A stretch of DNA of 44,273 nucleotides from a virus: positions 1 to 44,273 of IMG/VR virus record IMGVR_UViG_3300044568_000742; one strand, 5' to 3'. Shown piece after piece: positions 25,371 through 33,736 of this stretch. A program made the position numbers and the translations under genes. Every line of letters begins with the position of its first letter. Positions within the stretch are counted from its first letter, which is position 1. Under the pieces are notes generated by a model, which worked only from the letters and a program-made list of their open reading frames with translations, ran no database searches and had not been told where the DNA came from.

Positions 25371-25385
25371 GGTATACTTGAGGTT
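25371..25385 (+). promoter_or_regulatory. -10 box, leaderless type, for the 25386 gene
   Basis: GGTATACT (hexamer 25373-25378), 7 bases before the ATG at 25386. A GAGG lies within those 7 bases but too close to act as a normal ribosome binding site. Confidence 0.5.
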
Positions 25386-25772
25386 ATGGATTCATTAATA
25401 AACCCAAAAACTGGTAAACCGATTGTTAACAATGTACGCAGAAAAGTCATCGATAAGCACTATGACTGGGGACTGTATGTGTATAAAAAGTCAACTGGAA
25501 AATGGTTTACAGACGGCTCAGGCTCAGTACTGAATATCCCTGCACAAAAAGGGGATATATCTAAGATTGCAGAACTAAAAAGAGAAGCAATTTCCTACGG
25601 AGATGACGGTCAAGGAACAGCAGTCTTTGTTCCTGGATTGACAAGGGTAACAGAAGAAGAATATTCAGAGCAAAAGGATAGAATGAAGCAAGGATTAATT
25701 CCTTCCCTAAATGATCTTGGTGCCATTGATGCAGCACAAAAAACTTTAAGGATGTATGGCGATGAGGGATAG
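25386..25772 (+). CDS. Unknown protein upstream of portal
   Basis: 128 residues, mixed charge, no recognised family. It has IDKHYDWGLYVYKKSTGKWF and an acidic, helical C-terminus with PSLNDLGAIDAAQKTLRMYG. It overlaps the portal gene by 17 bases in another frame, so it is co-expressed with it. Genes in this place in related phages can be small head or packaging accessory proteins, but there is no evidence to decide here. Confidence 0.5.
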   Translation: MDSLINPKTGKPIVNNVRRKVIDKHYDWGLYVYKKSTGKWFTDGSGSVLNIPAQKGDISKIAELKREAISYGDDGQGTAVFVPGLTRVTEEEYSEQKDRMKQGLIPSLNDLGAIDAAQKTLRMYGDEG

Positions 25773-27363
25773 TTCTGATTACGTTAGTGCAAAACTAAAT
25801 ACACAAGAACAAGAAGAGAACATTTTTCATGCCCAAGACCCATTTAATAAAACTTGGGATGATTTAAAAGATCTTGGTGGAATCAATCAAAACTTTAAAA
25901 GAAGAACTGTCAGACTTTTAAACAAGGCTGCTGAAATGACTCCAGCATATTTGGACTCAGCAAATGCTCAGTCATCAGGAGTTGACGGTACTGGGACAAA
26001 GGGTATTAATCCTGGAACAGTATACCGAAATGGATATGGCCTATTTGATATTATTACTCCACCATACAACATGTATGAACTAGCAAACTTTTATGATACA
26101 TCTTTTGCTAATCATGCTGCTATTGATGCTAAGGTAGAAAATATTGTAGGTCTTGGATATCGTTTTGATATTTCAGACAGAACATCTTTACGCCTTGAAA
26201 CTTCAAGTGATGAGCAAGCATCTGCTCGTGCTCGAAAAAGAATTGAGCGCATGAAGATTGAGCTTCGTGATTGGATAGAGAATTTAAATGATGATGACTC
26301 ATTTACAAAGACTATGGAAAAAGTTTATATAGACTTAGAGGCAACAGGAAATGGTTTCATTGAAATAGGAAGAACTGTTGAAGGCGACATCGGATACCTA
26401 GGTCATATTCCAGCAACTACTGTTCGTGTTCGTAGATTAAACGATGGCTTCCTTCAGATTATTGGTCAGCAAGTAGTTTACTTTAGAAACTTTGGGGCTA
26501 AGAACCAGAACCCAGTTACTGTAGATACTAGACCAAATGAGATTATTCATATTAAGCAATACTCACCACTAAATACCTTTTATGGTGTACCAGATATTGT
26601 TGCTGCTTTTCCATCTTTGATTGGTGACAAGTTAGCATCACAATACAACATTGACTACTTTGAAAATAAAGCGGTACCACGATATATCATTACTTTAAAG
26701 GGTGCCAAGCTAAGTGCAGATGCAGAAGATAATATGTTTAGATTCTTGCAGACTGGACTAAAATCTCAATCCCATAGAACTTTGTATATACCACTTCCTG
26801 GGGATACAGATCAAAACAAGGTTGAGTTCAAAATGGAGCCAATTGAAAATGGTATTCAAGACGGATCATTTAAAGAATACAGAAAGCAAAATCGTGATGA
26901 TATCCTGATTGCCCATCAGGTTCCAATTTCTAAACTTGGTGGCTCTGACTCTGGTATCGCAGCAGCTTTGTCTCAAGATCGCACATTTAAAGAACAAGTT
27001 TCACGACCAGCACAACATCATCTTGAAAAGATTATCAATAAGATCATCAAAGAAAAAACAGATATTCTAGAGTTAAGGTTTAATGAGCTAACCCTTACAG
27101 ATGAAATTGCTCAGTCTCAAATTCTTGAACGTCTTGTTAAGACTCAGATCATGATGCCAAATGAGGCAAGAGAAGCTCTTGATCTTCCACAAACTAAAGA
27201 CGGAGATACTCCATTCGTAATGTCTCCAGGTCAAGCAAATGATGCTCAATCAAATGCAACTGCAAATCGCCAACGGGATACAGAAAGAGTTAACAACCAG
27301 TCAGATGGCCCAGCAACTATAGCTGGAAGAAATCCTAAAGGTGAAGGAAGATCATCTCAATAA
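25756..27363 (+). CDS. Portal protein (PBSX/HK97 type)
   Basis: 535 residues. The wing/stem region (residues ~100-330) contains a YGLFDIITPPYN opening and IIHIKQYSPLNTFYGVPDI. The segment NYNIDYFENKAVPRYIITLKG... is characteristic of PBSX-family portals. The C-terminal ~100 residues are a helical crown. It forms the dodecameric ring for DNA entry and the neck at one capsid vertex. The start is 25756 (MAMRD...), or Met-3 at 25762, which is almost equally good. It overlaps the upstream gene, with the protease-scaffold next downstream. Confidence 0.82.
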   Translation: MAMRDSSDYVSAKLNTQEQEENIFHAQDPFNKTWDDLKDLGGINQNFKRRTVRLLNKAAEMTPAYLDSANAQSSGVDGTGTKGINPGTVYRNGYGLFDIITPPYNMYELANFYDTSFANHAAIDAKVENIVGLGYRFDISDRTSLRLETSSDEQASARARKRIERMKIELRDWIENLNDDDSFTKTMEKVYIDLEATGNGFIEIGRTVEGDIGYLGHIPATTVRVRRLNDGFLQIIGQQVVYFRNFGAKNQNPVTVDTRPNEIIHIKQYSPLNTFYGVPDIVAAFPSLIGDKLASQYNIDYFENKAVPRYIITLKGAKLSADAEDNMFRFLQTGLKSQSHRTLYIPLPGDTDQNKVEFKMEPIENGIQDGSFKEYRKQNRDDILIAHQVPISKLGGSDSGIAAALSQDRTFKEQVSRPAQHHLEKIINKIIKEKTDILELRFNELTLTDEIAQSQILERLVKTQIMMPNEAREALDLPQTKDGDTPFVMSPGQANDAQSNATANRQRDTERVNNQSDGPATIAGRNPKGEGRSSQ

Positions 27364-27402
27364 TTGAGAAAACTCATAAATGTTTGGTATAATAGATAAG
27401 CT
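27364..27402 (+). promoter_or_regulatory. Promoter of the protease gene, leaderless type
   Basis: TTGAGA (27364-27369), 18-base spacer, TATAAT (27388-27393), then 9 bases to the ATG at 27403 and no Shine-Dalgarno. It is the clearest full promoter among the leaderless group. Confidence 0.7.
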
Positions 27403-28713
27403 ATGAATATAAATAAAGCTTCCTGGGTTACCGACGGAGACAACGTTCGTCTATCAATGCCTTTTGGTAAGGTAGATCAAGAGCGAAGACTTGTTTCAGG
27501 TTTTGCCTCTCTAGACAATGTTGACAAACAAATGGACATTGTAACTACCGAAGCTAGTATGAGTGCTTTTGCAAAGTTTCGTGGAAACATTAGAGAAATG
27601 CACCAACCATCTGCTGTTGGCAAGATGATCTCATTTAAAGAAGAAAAATATTTTGATCCAGAATCAAAGAAGTTCTATAAGGGAATATACGTTTCTACCT
27701 ATATTTCTAAGGGTGCCCAAGATGCTTGGGAAAAAGTTCTTGATGGCACATACACTGGTTTTTCAATCGGGGGACGAATGAACAAGTGGGATGATGCATA
27801 TGATGATACAATGGAAAAGCAAATTAGAATTATCAAGGACTATGACCTCATTGAGCTATCTCTTGTTGATAGTCCAGCAAACCAATTTGCTAGCATTATG
27901 TCAGTTGAGAAGGTTGATGGTGTCGATATGATTAAAGCAGATAACACTGTTTTAGAAAATGTATTCTATGACAAAGAGTCTGGATTAGTTATTGTTTCTG
28001 AAGAAGAGACACAAGTAAGTCCTGCAACTGGACAAGAAATGAAGAACATTGGTTTTGTTGAAAAAGATGATTTAGAAAAAGCAAATATGATAAAGTTCTT
28101 AGTTGATAGTGCTAAAGGCATTAGTACAATTAAGATTACTAAGGAGGTAAATCCAATGACAGAAGCAACAGAAGTAGCAGTCGAATCTGCAGTTGAAGAA
28201 GTTGAGGTTACTCCAGAGGCACAGCCAGCAGTTGTTCAAGAAACACCTGCAGTAGTTGAGGAAGCACCAGCAGCTGAAAAAGCTCTTGCTGTAGAATCAT
28301 CTGATGGTAGTGCAGAGTCTTCAGTTGCACCTGCAGCTGAGACTGTAGAGAATACTGCAGACAAGGCAGATAGCCTTGATGCAAATGCAACAGCATCTAA
28401 TGAAGAAATTGCTAAAGCAGTTTCAGACATTAAGGATTCTCTAACTAATGCCTTTGGCGATCTCGCTTCAACTGTAAAATCTTTACATGAGCAGATTATG
28501 ACACTAAGTAAGTCTCTTGAATCCGTAACTAGTGAGGTTAAGGAAGTTAAGGGAACATTTGATGAGTTTGGCAAGCGAGTGGATGACGTAGTAGCAGACA
28601 CAGCTTTCCGCAAGTCTGGCGATCTAGGCGAGATCGTACAGTTCGAACCACTTAAGGTTCAAAAATCCCTATGGGGCGGTCGTTTCCTCACATCAACCGA
28701 CCTATTCAACTAA
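27403..28713 (+). CDS. XkdF-like prohead protease fused to scaffold
   Basis: 436 residues. Residues ~12-165 form the protease: His67 (REMHQP), Ser121 (TGFSIGGR) and the ELSLVDSPAN motif at 151-160 match the XkdF/peptidase U35 serine protease that matures the capsid. Residues ~252-436 are Ala/Glu-rich with a helical segment (KAVSDIKDSLTNAFGDL...SLHEQIMTL) typical of scaffolds. A perfect AAGGAGG (28141-28147) with 8-base spacing precedes an in-frame ATG at 28156 (Met252), so the scaffold is probably also made alone, as lambda C/Nu3. The capsid gene follows. Confidence 0.8.
   Translation: MNINKASWVTDGDNVRLSMPFGKVDQERRLVSGFASLDNVDKQMDIVTTEASMSAFAKFRGNIREMHQPSAVGKMISFKEEKYFDPESKKFYKGIYVSTYISKGAQDAWEKVLDGTYTGFSIGGRMNKWDDAYDDTMEKQIRIIKDYDLIELSLVDSPANQFASIMSVEKVDGVDMIKADNTVLENVFYDKESGLVIVSEEETQVSPATGQEMKNIGFVEKDDLEKANMIKFLVDSAKGISTIKITKEVNPMTEATEVAVESAVEEVEVTPEAQPAVVQETPAVVEEAPAAEKALAVESSDGSAESSVAPAAETVENTADKADSLDANATASNEEIAKAVSDIKDSLTNAFGDLASTVKSLHEQIMTLSKSLESVTSEVKEVKGTFDEFGKRVDDVVADTAFRKSGDLGEIVQFEPLKVQKSLWGGRFLTSTDLFN
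28156..28713 (+). CDS. Nested in-frame scaffold protein
   Basis: 185 residues translated from the ATG at 28156 inside the protease gene, in the same frame. The AAGGAGG 8 bases upstream is the best ribosome binding site near here, whereas the full-length gene appears leaderless. The product is a Glu/Ala-rich, mostly helical protein ending in KSLWGGRFLTS, the capsid-binding-like tail of scaffolds. In lambda and related phages such nested starts give excess scaffold over protease. Whether it is really used needs testing. Confidence 0.6.
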   Translation: MTEATEVAVESAVEEVEVTPEAQPAVVQETPAVVEEAPAAEKALAVESSDGSAESSVAPAAETVENTADKADSLDANATASNEEIAKAVSDIKDSLTNAFGDLASTVKSLHEQIMTLSKSLESVTSEVKEVKGTFDEFGKRVDDVVADTAFRKSGDLGEIVQFEPLKVQKSLWGGRFLTSTDLFN

Positions 28714-28741
28714 GATATAAAATCACTAGGAGGTGAACAAT

Positions 28742-29872
28742 ATGTCGGAACAAAATATAGAAAAGAACTACCCAGGATCTGGTGGCAGCGGAGCAGAGAT
28801 TAACTCTCAAGGCGCAACAGTATCTGGTGGTATTGGTGGTGCAACTGCCCGTGATGCAAATGGTAACGTAGATCCAGCTACATCACTCGGTAACACAGCA
28901 ACAGCTAACTTCGGTGTCACAACTGGACCTAACGCTGTTAATCCAACTGGAACATCAGGTGGTATTTTAGCACCAGAGCAAGCTCGTCGCTTCATCGACT
29001 ACGTGTGGGATGGAACAGTTCTCGCCAAAGACGGTCGTAAAGTTACAATGCGAGCAAACACAATGGAAATCGAAAAGGTTAACGTTGGAGAGCGTGTAAT
29101 CCGTGCTGCTGCTCAAGGTAGCCCAAACTACACAAACGCTGGCGCAACATTCTCAAAGGTAGAACTAACAACCAAAAAGATTCGTCTTGACTGGGAAGTT
29201 TCTACAGAATCACTAGAAGACAATATTGAAGGCGGTGCTCTTGAAGATCACCTAGTTCGTCTTATGACAAACGCTTTCGCTAATGATATTGAAGATCTAG
29301 CAATTAATGGCGATGGATCAACTGGCGACTTCCTTTCAATTATGGACGGATTCGTAAATCGTGTACAAACTGAAGACTCTCACGAAGCAGTTACAGTTAT
29401 CAGCGACAACAACTGGACAACCGCTGCTATGCAAGATATCATCTTGGCTTTGCCACGTAAGTATCGTGCACTAAAGGCTGGTCTAAAGTTCTATGCTGGT
29501 ACAGATGTTTTCCAAAGCATCGTTAAGAACAACGGTACACTTGCTGATGCAATCGCAGAAGCATTTTCACCAATCGCTGCTGGTACACCAGCAAACCGTC
29601 AATCATACCTTGATGGCGGAGCACAGACATTCGGTGGTGCTCGCACCACTCGTGTTCTAGGCATTGATGTTATGGAAGTTCCTTACTACCCTGCAGGATA
29701 TGTCGACTTGACATTCCCACAGAACCGTGTATGGGGATTCCAACGTGACATCACTGTTAACCGTGAATACAAGCCAAAGAAGGACACAATTGAATACACA
29801 GTATTCGTCCGCTTTGGTATTCAATGGGAAGAACTAGATGCAGTTGCATACCATGACATTTCAGATTCATAA
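28742..29872 (+). CDS. Major capsid protein (HK97 fold)
   Basis: 376 residues from the ATG at 28742, with CTAGGAGGTG ending 6 bases upstream; the GTG within that site at 28733 is not the start. The disordered Gly/Asn-rich N-terminal ~65 residues precede a core with the E-loop (ERVIRAAAQGSPNYTNAGATFSKVELTTKKI), a long spine helix (LVRLMTNAFANDIEDLAINGDG) and the A and P domains of the HK97 fold. Arg codons are all CGN, unlike the oxygenases, which fits very high expression. It is followed by a strong terminator. Confidence 0.85.
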   Translation: MSEQNIEKNYPGSGGSGAEINSQGATVSGGIGGATARDANGNVDPATSLGNTATANFGVTTGPNAVNPTGTSGGILAPEQARRFIDYVWDGTVLAKDGRKVTMRANTMEIEKVNVGERVIRAAAQGSPNYTNAGATFSKVELTTKKIRLDWEVSTESLEDNIEGGALEDHLVRLMTNAFANDIEDLAINGDGSTGDFLSIMDGFVNRVQTEDSHEAVTVISDNNWTTAAMQDIILALPRKYRALKAGLKFYAGTDVFQSIVKNNGTLADAIAEAFSPIAAGTPANRQSYLDGGAQTFGGARTTRVLGIDVMEVPYYPAGYVDLTFPQNRVWGFQRDITVNREYKPKKDTIEYTVFVRFGIQWEELDAVAYHDISDS

Positions 29873-29888
29873 TCTGTAGTCAACTTAG

Positions 29889-29925
29889 AGGGGGAGTAGA
29901 GTCACATCTGCTCCCCCTTCTTCAT
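29889..29925 (+). terminator. Intrinsic terminator after the capsid gene
   Basis: AGGGGGAGTAGA (29889-29900) pairs with TCTGCTCCCCCT (29907-29918), one G-T wobble, 6-base loop, followed by TCTTC. It separates the capsid gene from the connector genes. Confidence 0.8.
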
Positions 29926-29930
29926 ACTCT

Positions 29931-29957
29931 GGTATAATTTAGTCAGGAGGGAATGCC
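29931..29957 (+). promoter_or_regulatory. Extended -10 promoter of the connector operon
   Basis: GGTATAAT (hexamer 29933-29938) directly after the terminator, then AGGAGGG and a TTG start at 29958. Confidence 0.6.
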
Positions 29958-30287
29958 TTGAACATTGATAATTTGTTAAGTAAAACAGTTTTTGAATTAA
30001 AGTCGTATGCTAAAACTAACGGTATTCCTTTGGGGGATGCAAAAAAGAAAGTTGATATATTATCAACAATTGAAGAATTTACTCCATCTAGTGTTATAAC
30101 AGAAAACATTAAAGAAGAATACGATAAAGTAGCCCTATACTCAAAAAGAAATATACATTGGTCTGAAATTGGAAACCTCAAGATTGGATACAATATTGTG
30201 TCTAAAGATCAAGCAAAAGTTATGTCTACCCATAAGGCTGTGCGTGTTGCATCTCCTGAAGAGGTAGCAAGTTACTATGGTAAATAA
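29958..30287 (+). CDS. Small head-region protein with SAP/Rho-N-like helices
   Basis: 109 residues from a TTG start (AGGAGGG is 10 bases upstream; the nearby ATG at 29953 is out of frame). Residues ~7-36 (LLSKTVFELKSYAKTNGIPLGDAKKKVDILSTI) look like a SAP or Rho-N helix-extended-helix motif, seen in phage head proteins and possibly nucleic-acid binding. The C-terminal half is unrecognised. It is probably a head accessory or connector. It overlaps the next gene (TAATG). Confidence 0.55.
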   Translation: MNIDNLLSKTVFELKSYAKTNGIPLGDAKKKVDILSTIEEFTPSSVITENIKEEYDKVALYSKRNIHWSEIGNLKIGYNIVSKDQAKVMSTHKAVRVASPEEVASYYGK

Positions 30288-31264
30288 TGCAACTACTACG
30301 TAAAGCTCCATATCCACTATCTATAACCTATACCGTTCCAGATAGCCTTACAGACTACATTCTGGTCATTAGAGATATGTCTGAGCAAACAGAGCTTGAA
30401 GAATCTATCACATCTACATCTGGGTCTTTAGTTACTTATTCCCTTACTGGAGATTTTACAAAGTATGATAAATCCTATGCCCTTACAATTTATGAAGACC
30501 TAACCGATTCTGGAGCTGAGATAGTTTATGGAGATGTTGTTGTAGAGGATAATTTAGATATTCAAAGACCATACGTTGACCCAGAAACACTTGGAACCAC
30601 AGCTACAGAAATTGCTCAGTATAAAGAATATGAAAATTTAGCCAGACTTATTATCGACTCAGTAACTGGTGGATTCTATTATAATAGAACATACCTAGAG
30701 GTTGTTGGTCAGGGTACTGACTATATGCCACTTTGGAAAAAAACAGAAAAACTTTTAAAGGTGTACGAGAATACGGTATTAGTATATGACTTATCAGAAT
30801 CACCAGCAGCTCTTGGATCATTTAATTATGTAATTACAAAAGATAGAACATCAATTACAAAAGATCCAGTACTAGACGAAGGTGAAATAAATCGTGCAGA
30901 AAGAAAACCTGCGAGAATTCCATTAGCACCATCAGACTCATACAATGTTTTTGATACAGAAGATAGTGGTTTAGTTCAAACCATTTCTGCTGGAGTTGGT
31001 TTTGCCGAGGGTACAGATTATATATTCCAACTAGAAACAGGATACAAAGTAGTACCATACGATATCCAAGATGCAACAAAGATTCTTATTGAAGATATTA
31101 AGTGTGGAAAGCTAGACTATTACAAGAGATCCGTAAAGCGATATGAGACAGATCAGTTTAAGATTGAGTACGATAAACGATTAATGGATGGTACTGGAAA
31201 CCTATTAGTTGATAAGATTTTAGATAAATACAAAACCTCAATAACTCGTCCTGGGATTTTATAA
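30287..31264 (+). CDS. Head-tail connector (adaptor) candidate
   Basis: 325 residues. The N-terminal ~85 residues are strand-rich and unrecognised. From ~100 (PETLGTTATEIAQYKEYENLARLIIDSVTGGFYYNRTYLE) a helical segment resembles adaptor proteins of the HK97 gp6/SPP1 gp15 type. It likely binds below the portal and forms the first neck ring. The position after the capsid gene and the TAATG couplings on both sides support a role in the neck. The exact family is not certain. Confidence 0.6.
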   Translation: MQLLRKAPYPLSITYTVPDSLTDYILVIRDMSEQTELEESITSTSGSLVTYSLTGDFTKYDKSYALTIYEDLTDSGAEIVYGDVVVEDNLDIQRPYVDPETLGTTATEIAQYKEYENLARLIIDSVTGGFYYNRTYLEVVGQGTDYMPLWKKTEKLLKVYENTVLVYDLSESPAALGSFNYVITKDRTSITKDPVLDEGEINRAERKPARIPLAPSDSYNVFDTEDSGLVQTISAGVGFAEGTDYIFQLETGYKVVPYDIQDATKILIEDIKCGKLDYYKRSVKRYETDQFKIEYDKRLMDGTGNLLVDKILDKYKTSITRPGIL

Positions 31265-31713
31265 TGTTAGTATGTGAAGAAAATGACTTCATGTACCCTA
31301 TGAGAGCTGATATTTATTATCCAATCATAACTCAAAATGACTATGGTCAAGCAAACAAAGAGTGGGTATTTGATAGAACAATTATTTGTAACGCAACTCC
31401 TGTTGGAGGTCTCGGCAATGAGGATATCCGACCAGAGGTATTTGTCCAATATGAGAATAAGCTAATTGCCCGAAGCAAGTCTGACATACGGGCATCCTCT
31501 ACAAATACATTAAACGCTGCAACCAATATCTTAATTACTAACATCAGAGATATCCATGATAACCTTATCTATACCGAAAGTGCTGGACCAAGAGCAGGTC
31601 GTGGAACTATTTATGAACTAGGAACTTTTGATCCATTCACTGGACCATTTGGGGATACCGAATTCTTTAAAATGTTATGGCGTAGAACTGAAAACCAAAG
31701 CGTTGGTGACTAA
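31264..31713 (+). CDS. Head-closure or stopper-like protein
   Basis: 149 residues beginning at the TAATG overlap. It has a strand-rich core (MRADIYYPIITQNDYGQANKEWVF, then CNATPVGG and ARSKSDIRASS) that resembles SPP1 gp16-type stoppers, which close the portal channel. Assignment rests on size, strand pattern and gene order. It is followed by another TAATG-coupled neck gene. Confidence 0.5.
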   Translation: MLVCEENDFMYPMRADIYYPIITQNDYGQANKEWVFDRTIICNATPVGGLGNEDIRPEVFVQYENKLIARSKSDIRASSTNTLNAATNILITNIRDIHDNLIYTESAGPRAGRGTIYELGTFDPFTGPFGDTEFFKMLWRRTENQSVGD

Positions 31714-32387
31714 TGAGAGTTTATACAAATACTAAATCTTTTGAAAAACAAATGAATAACATCGTAAACTATTCTTTTGGATTTTTAGACGGAGTTCAAA
31801 AAGGCAAATCTGTATTCTTAAATAACCTAGGTCATGGAGTATTGACTGCCTTATATGATTACATTGACGCAAGTGCTAGATCTAATCCAAGAGCAATGCA
31901 CCATATTTATGAGTGGATGCAAACTGGTAGCCCAGAGGCAAGATTATATGACTTGAACTATACAGTAAGTAATTTAGGACTTAGCTTTAAATCAAAGTTT
32001 ACACAATCACAATCATTTTCAAGAAACTCTAACACCCCCTTTTATGATAAAGCAAGAATAATGGAGCAGGGAATTCCAGTAAAGATTGCTCCAGTTAAAT
32101 CTGATGTTCTTGTGTTTGAGGCAAATGGAGAAACAGTATTTACTAGAAAAGAAGTAACAGTTGAGAACCCAGGTGGTACTGAAGTTGTTGGGTCATTTGA
32201 AAGAGCTGTTGATGAATTCATGTTAGGGTATTTTAAACAATCATTTATAAGAGCTTCAGGATTGTATGATTATATAAGTAAGCCAGTTCTTTATAAAGCA
32301 AACTTTGCTGCTGGGTCTAGAATGGGAAGAGCAAAAGGCGTAGACACTGGATTTAAGTGGATTGCTAATGCAAGGGTTGGGGTATAA
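31713..32387 (+). CDS. Tail-completion/neck protein (HK97 gp10-like)
   Basis: 224 residues. It is rich in helical segments at the N-terminus (SFEKQMNNIVNYSFGFLDGVQKGK) and has a basic C-terminus, the composition of gp10-like neck proteins that join head and tail. There is no catalytic motif. Its last codons contain the -10 box of the next gene. The role is inferred from order. Confidence 0.5.
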   Translation: MRVYTNTKSFEKQMNNIVNYSFGFLDGVQKGKSVFLNNLGHGVLTALYDYIDASARSNPRAMHHIYEWMQTGSPEARLYDLNYTVSNLGLSFKSKFTQSQSFSRNSNTPFYDKARIMEQGIPVKIAPVKSDVLVFEANGETVFTRKEVTVENPGGTEVVGSFERAVDEFMLGYFKQSFIRASGLYDYISKPVLYKANFAAGSRMGRAKGVDTGFKWIANARVGV

Positions 32388-32394
32388 TAAAGAC
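32381..32394 (+). promoter_or_regulatory. -10 box inside a stop codon, leaderless type
   Basis: GGTATAAT (hexamer 32383-32388) overlaps the TAA (32385-32387) of the previous gene. The ATG at 32395 follows after 6 bases with no Shine-Dalgarno. Confidence 0.55.
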
Positions 32395-32946
32395 ATGGCT
32401 ACAATATCTCAAACAGGATTTCCACCACAGTATATCAATAAGTATATACAGGCACAGCTGGAAGAGTTTGGTATTTTAACGGGGGCAGAACAATTTGACC
32501 CCATAGTTCCAGTAACCCCTACAAACATAGAAGAGCTATACGGAAACTATGTAGGCGCACCTGGGCAGGTAGCCCCAGTACTAATCGTTTATGATAGATT
32601 AGCTCGGTATAGACCAAAATCATTTTACAGACATAAAAGAGAACAGCTTATCTATACCATTCATTCAAGCAGCCTAACAACTGCAAATGATGTGGTTAGG
32701 GTAATTTCAGAAGCCCTTGACCGTGAGGATGCTTCAGCCCAAGATGTAAATAAATGGATAAAAGATAATTTACCAGATGACAACAAAAATGTATTTTTTC
32801 ATAGATTTAAAGCTTTTCAGATTGACGAAACAAGAGACTTGCTAGAGCTATCATCAGCAAGACTTTCGGCAGTAAACAAGATAGTTATTGAATATGACTA
32901 CCACACTGGCAATCTCGCTGGGCCGTCTGGTGAGTTTTACACTTAA
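32395..32946 (+). CDS. Tail terminator candidate
   Basis: 183 residues from the ATG at 32395 (an upstream codon at 32362 overlaps the previous gene and is less likely). It has a helical opening, a strand pair around LIVYDRLARYRPKSFYRHKREQLIYTIHSS, and a C-terminal IVIEYDYHTGN strand, the alpha/beta plan of tail-terminator proteins that cap the tail tube. The place directly before the tail tube supports this. Confidence 0.55.
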   Translation: MATISQTGFPPQYINKYIQAQLEEFGILTGAEQFDPIVPVTPTNIEELYGNYVGAPGQVAPVLIVYDRLARYRPKSFYRHKREQLIYTIHSSSLTTANDVVRVISEALDREDASAQDVNKWIKDNLPDDNKNVFFHRFKAFQIDETRDLLELSSARLSAVNKIVIEYDYHTGNLAGPSGEFYT

Positions 32947-32950
32947 AAAT

Positions 32951-32961
32951 GCTGTTATAAT
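32951..32961 (+). promoter_or_regulatory. -10 box before the tail tube gene
   Basis: TGTTATAAT-type box (hexamer 32956-32961), then a ~65-base leader with AAGAGGT before the ATG at 33027. Confidence 0.4.
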
Positions 32962-33026
32962 TATCATGAGGAAACAAACGCCAAACAATTTAATATCTAT
33001 TCATCTAGAATAAGAAAGAGGTAACC

Positions 33027-33665
33027 ATGTCATATAGCCGTGGAAGTTCAACAAATATCATCGTTGGAGCAGCTGCACTATTCGTTGCAGACACAACTTT
33101 GACCCCATCAACACTAGAAGAGTTTAGCACTGAAGTATCATTTAGAGAGACCCTCTCAAATGATGCAGCTTACACTAATGTTGGTTACACAATGAACGGT
33201 CTAGAAATGCAGTTCCAACCTGACTTCGGTGAAGTTCAAGTTGACCAGATTCTTGACGTTGCTAAGCTTTACAAGCAAGGAATGCAAGTTAACCTTGCAA
33301 CAGCCTTTGCTGAAGCTACACTTGAAAACTTGTTACTAGCACTTGCTTTTAACGATGACCAACTAACTGGAAATAAAGCAACTCACTCAGGACGGGTATT
33401 AAACCTTTCTGCAGGTGAACTTGGCGAATGTCCAGTAGAGCGTGGAATTGTTGCTGTCGGACCAGGAACAGGTGATTGTGCCACATCTGCAGATGTAGAG
33501 CGTGTTTACACAGCATACCGTGCCTTGTCAATCGAGAACGTAACAGTTTCTGCAAAGCGTGACGAAGCTTCAATGTTTGAAGTTTCATTCCGTCTACTTC
33601 CAGAGGATGCATCTGGCTCATATGGTAAGATCGTTGATCGTACCTTCGGAGACACATTGTCTTAA
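33027..33665 (+). CDS. Major tail tube protein
   Basis: 212 residues. The N-terminus (YSRGSSTNIIVGAAALFVADTTLTPS) and the strand-rich body (EVSFRETLSNDAAYTNVGYTMNGLEMQFQPDFGEVQVDQILDV) fit tube proteins of the gpV/TP901-type. Nine Arg codons are CGN and one is AGA, so it has high-expression codon use like the capsid. It is followed by a strong terminator, then the chaperone and tape-measure genes, which is the standard tail order. A decoration role is the alternative. Confidence 0.7.
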   Translation: MSYSRGSSTNIIVGAAALFVADTTLTPSTLEEFSTEVSFRETLSNDAAYTNVGYTMNGLEMQFQPDFGEVQVDQILDVAKLYKQGMQVNLATAFAEATLENLLLALAFNDDQLTGNKATHSGRVLNLSAGELGECPVERGIVAVGPGTGDCATSADVERVYTAYRALSIENVTVSAKRDEASMFEVSFRLLPEDASGSYGKIVDRTFGDTLS

Positions 33666-33683
33666 TTCTTAAGCAAGCAGCAT

Positions 33684-33717
33684 AGCCCATCTCTTTGGAG
33701 GTGGGCTTTTCTGTTTT
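33684..33717 (+). terminator. Strong intrinsic terminator after the tail tube gene
   Basis: AGCCCATCTC (33684-33693), loop TTTG, GAGGTGGGCT (33698-33707), one G-T wobble, then TTTTCTGTTTT. It likely isolates the abundant tube transcript from the tape measure. Confidence 0.85.
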
Positions 33718-33718
33718 A

Positions 33719-33736
33719 TGGTAGAATAGAAGTTCA
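33719..33736 (+). promoter_or_regulatory. -10 box, leaderless type, for the long chaperone
   Basis: TGGTAGAAT (hexamer 33722-33727), 9 bases before the ATG at 33737, no Shine-Dalgarno. It differs from the consensus at one position. Confidence 0.45.

Noticed and set aside
28733-28741. GTG at 28733 as the capsid start
   Set aside because: It lies inside the AGGAGGTG ribosome binding site of the ATG at 28742.
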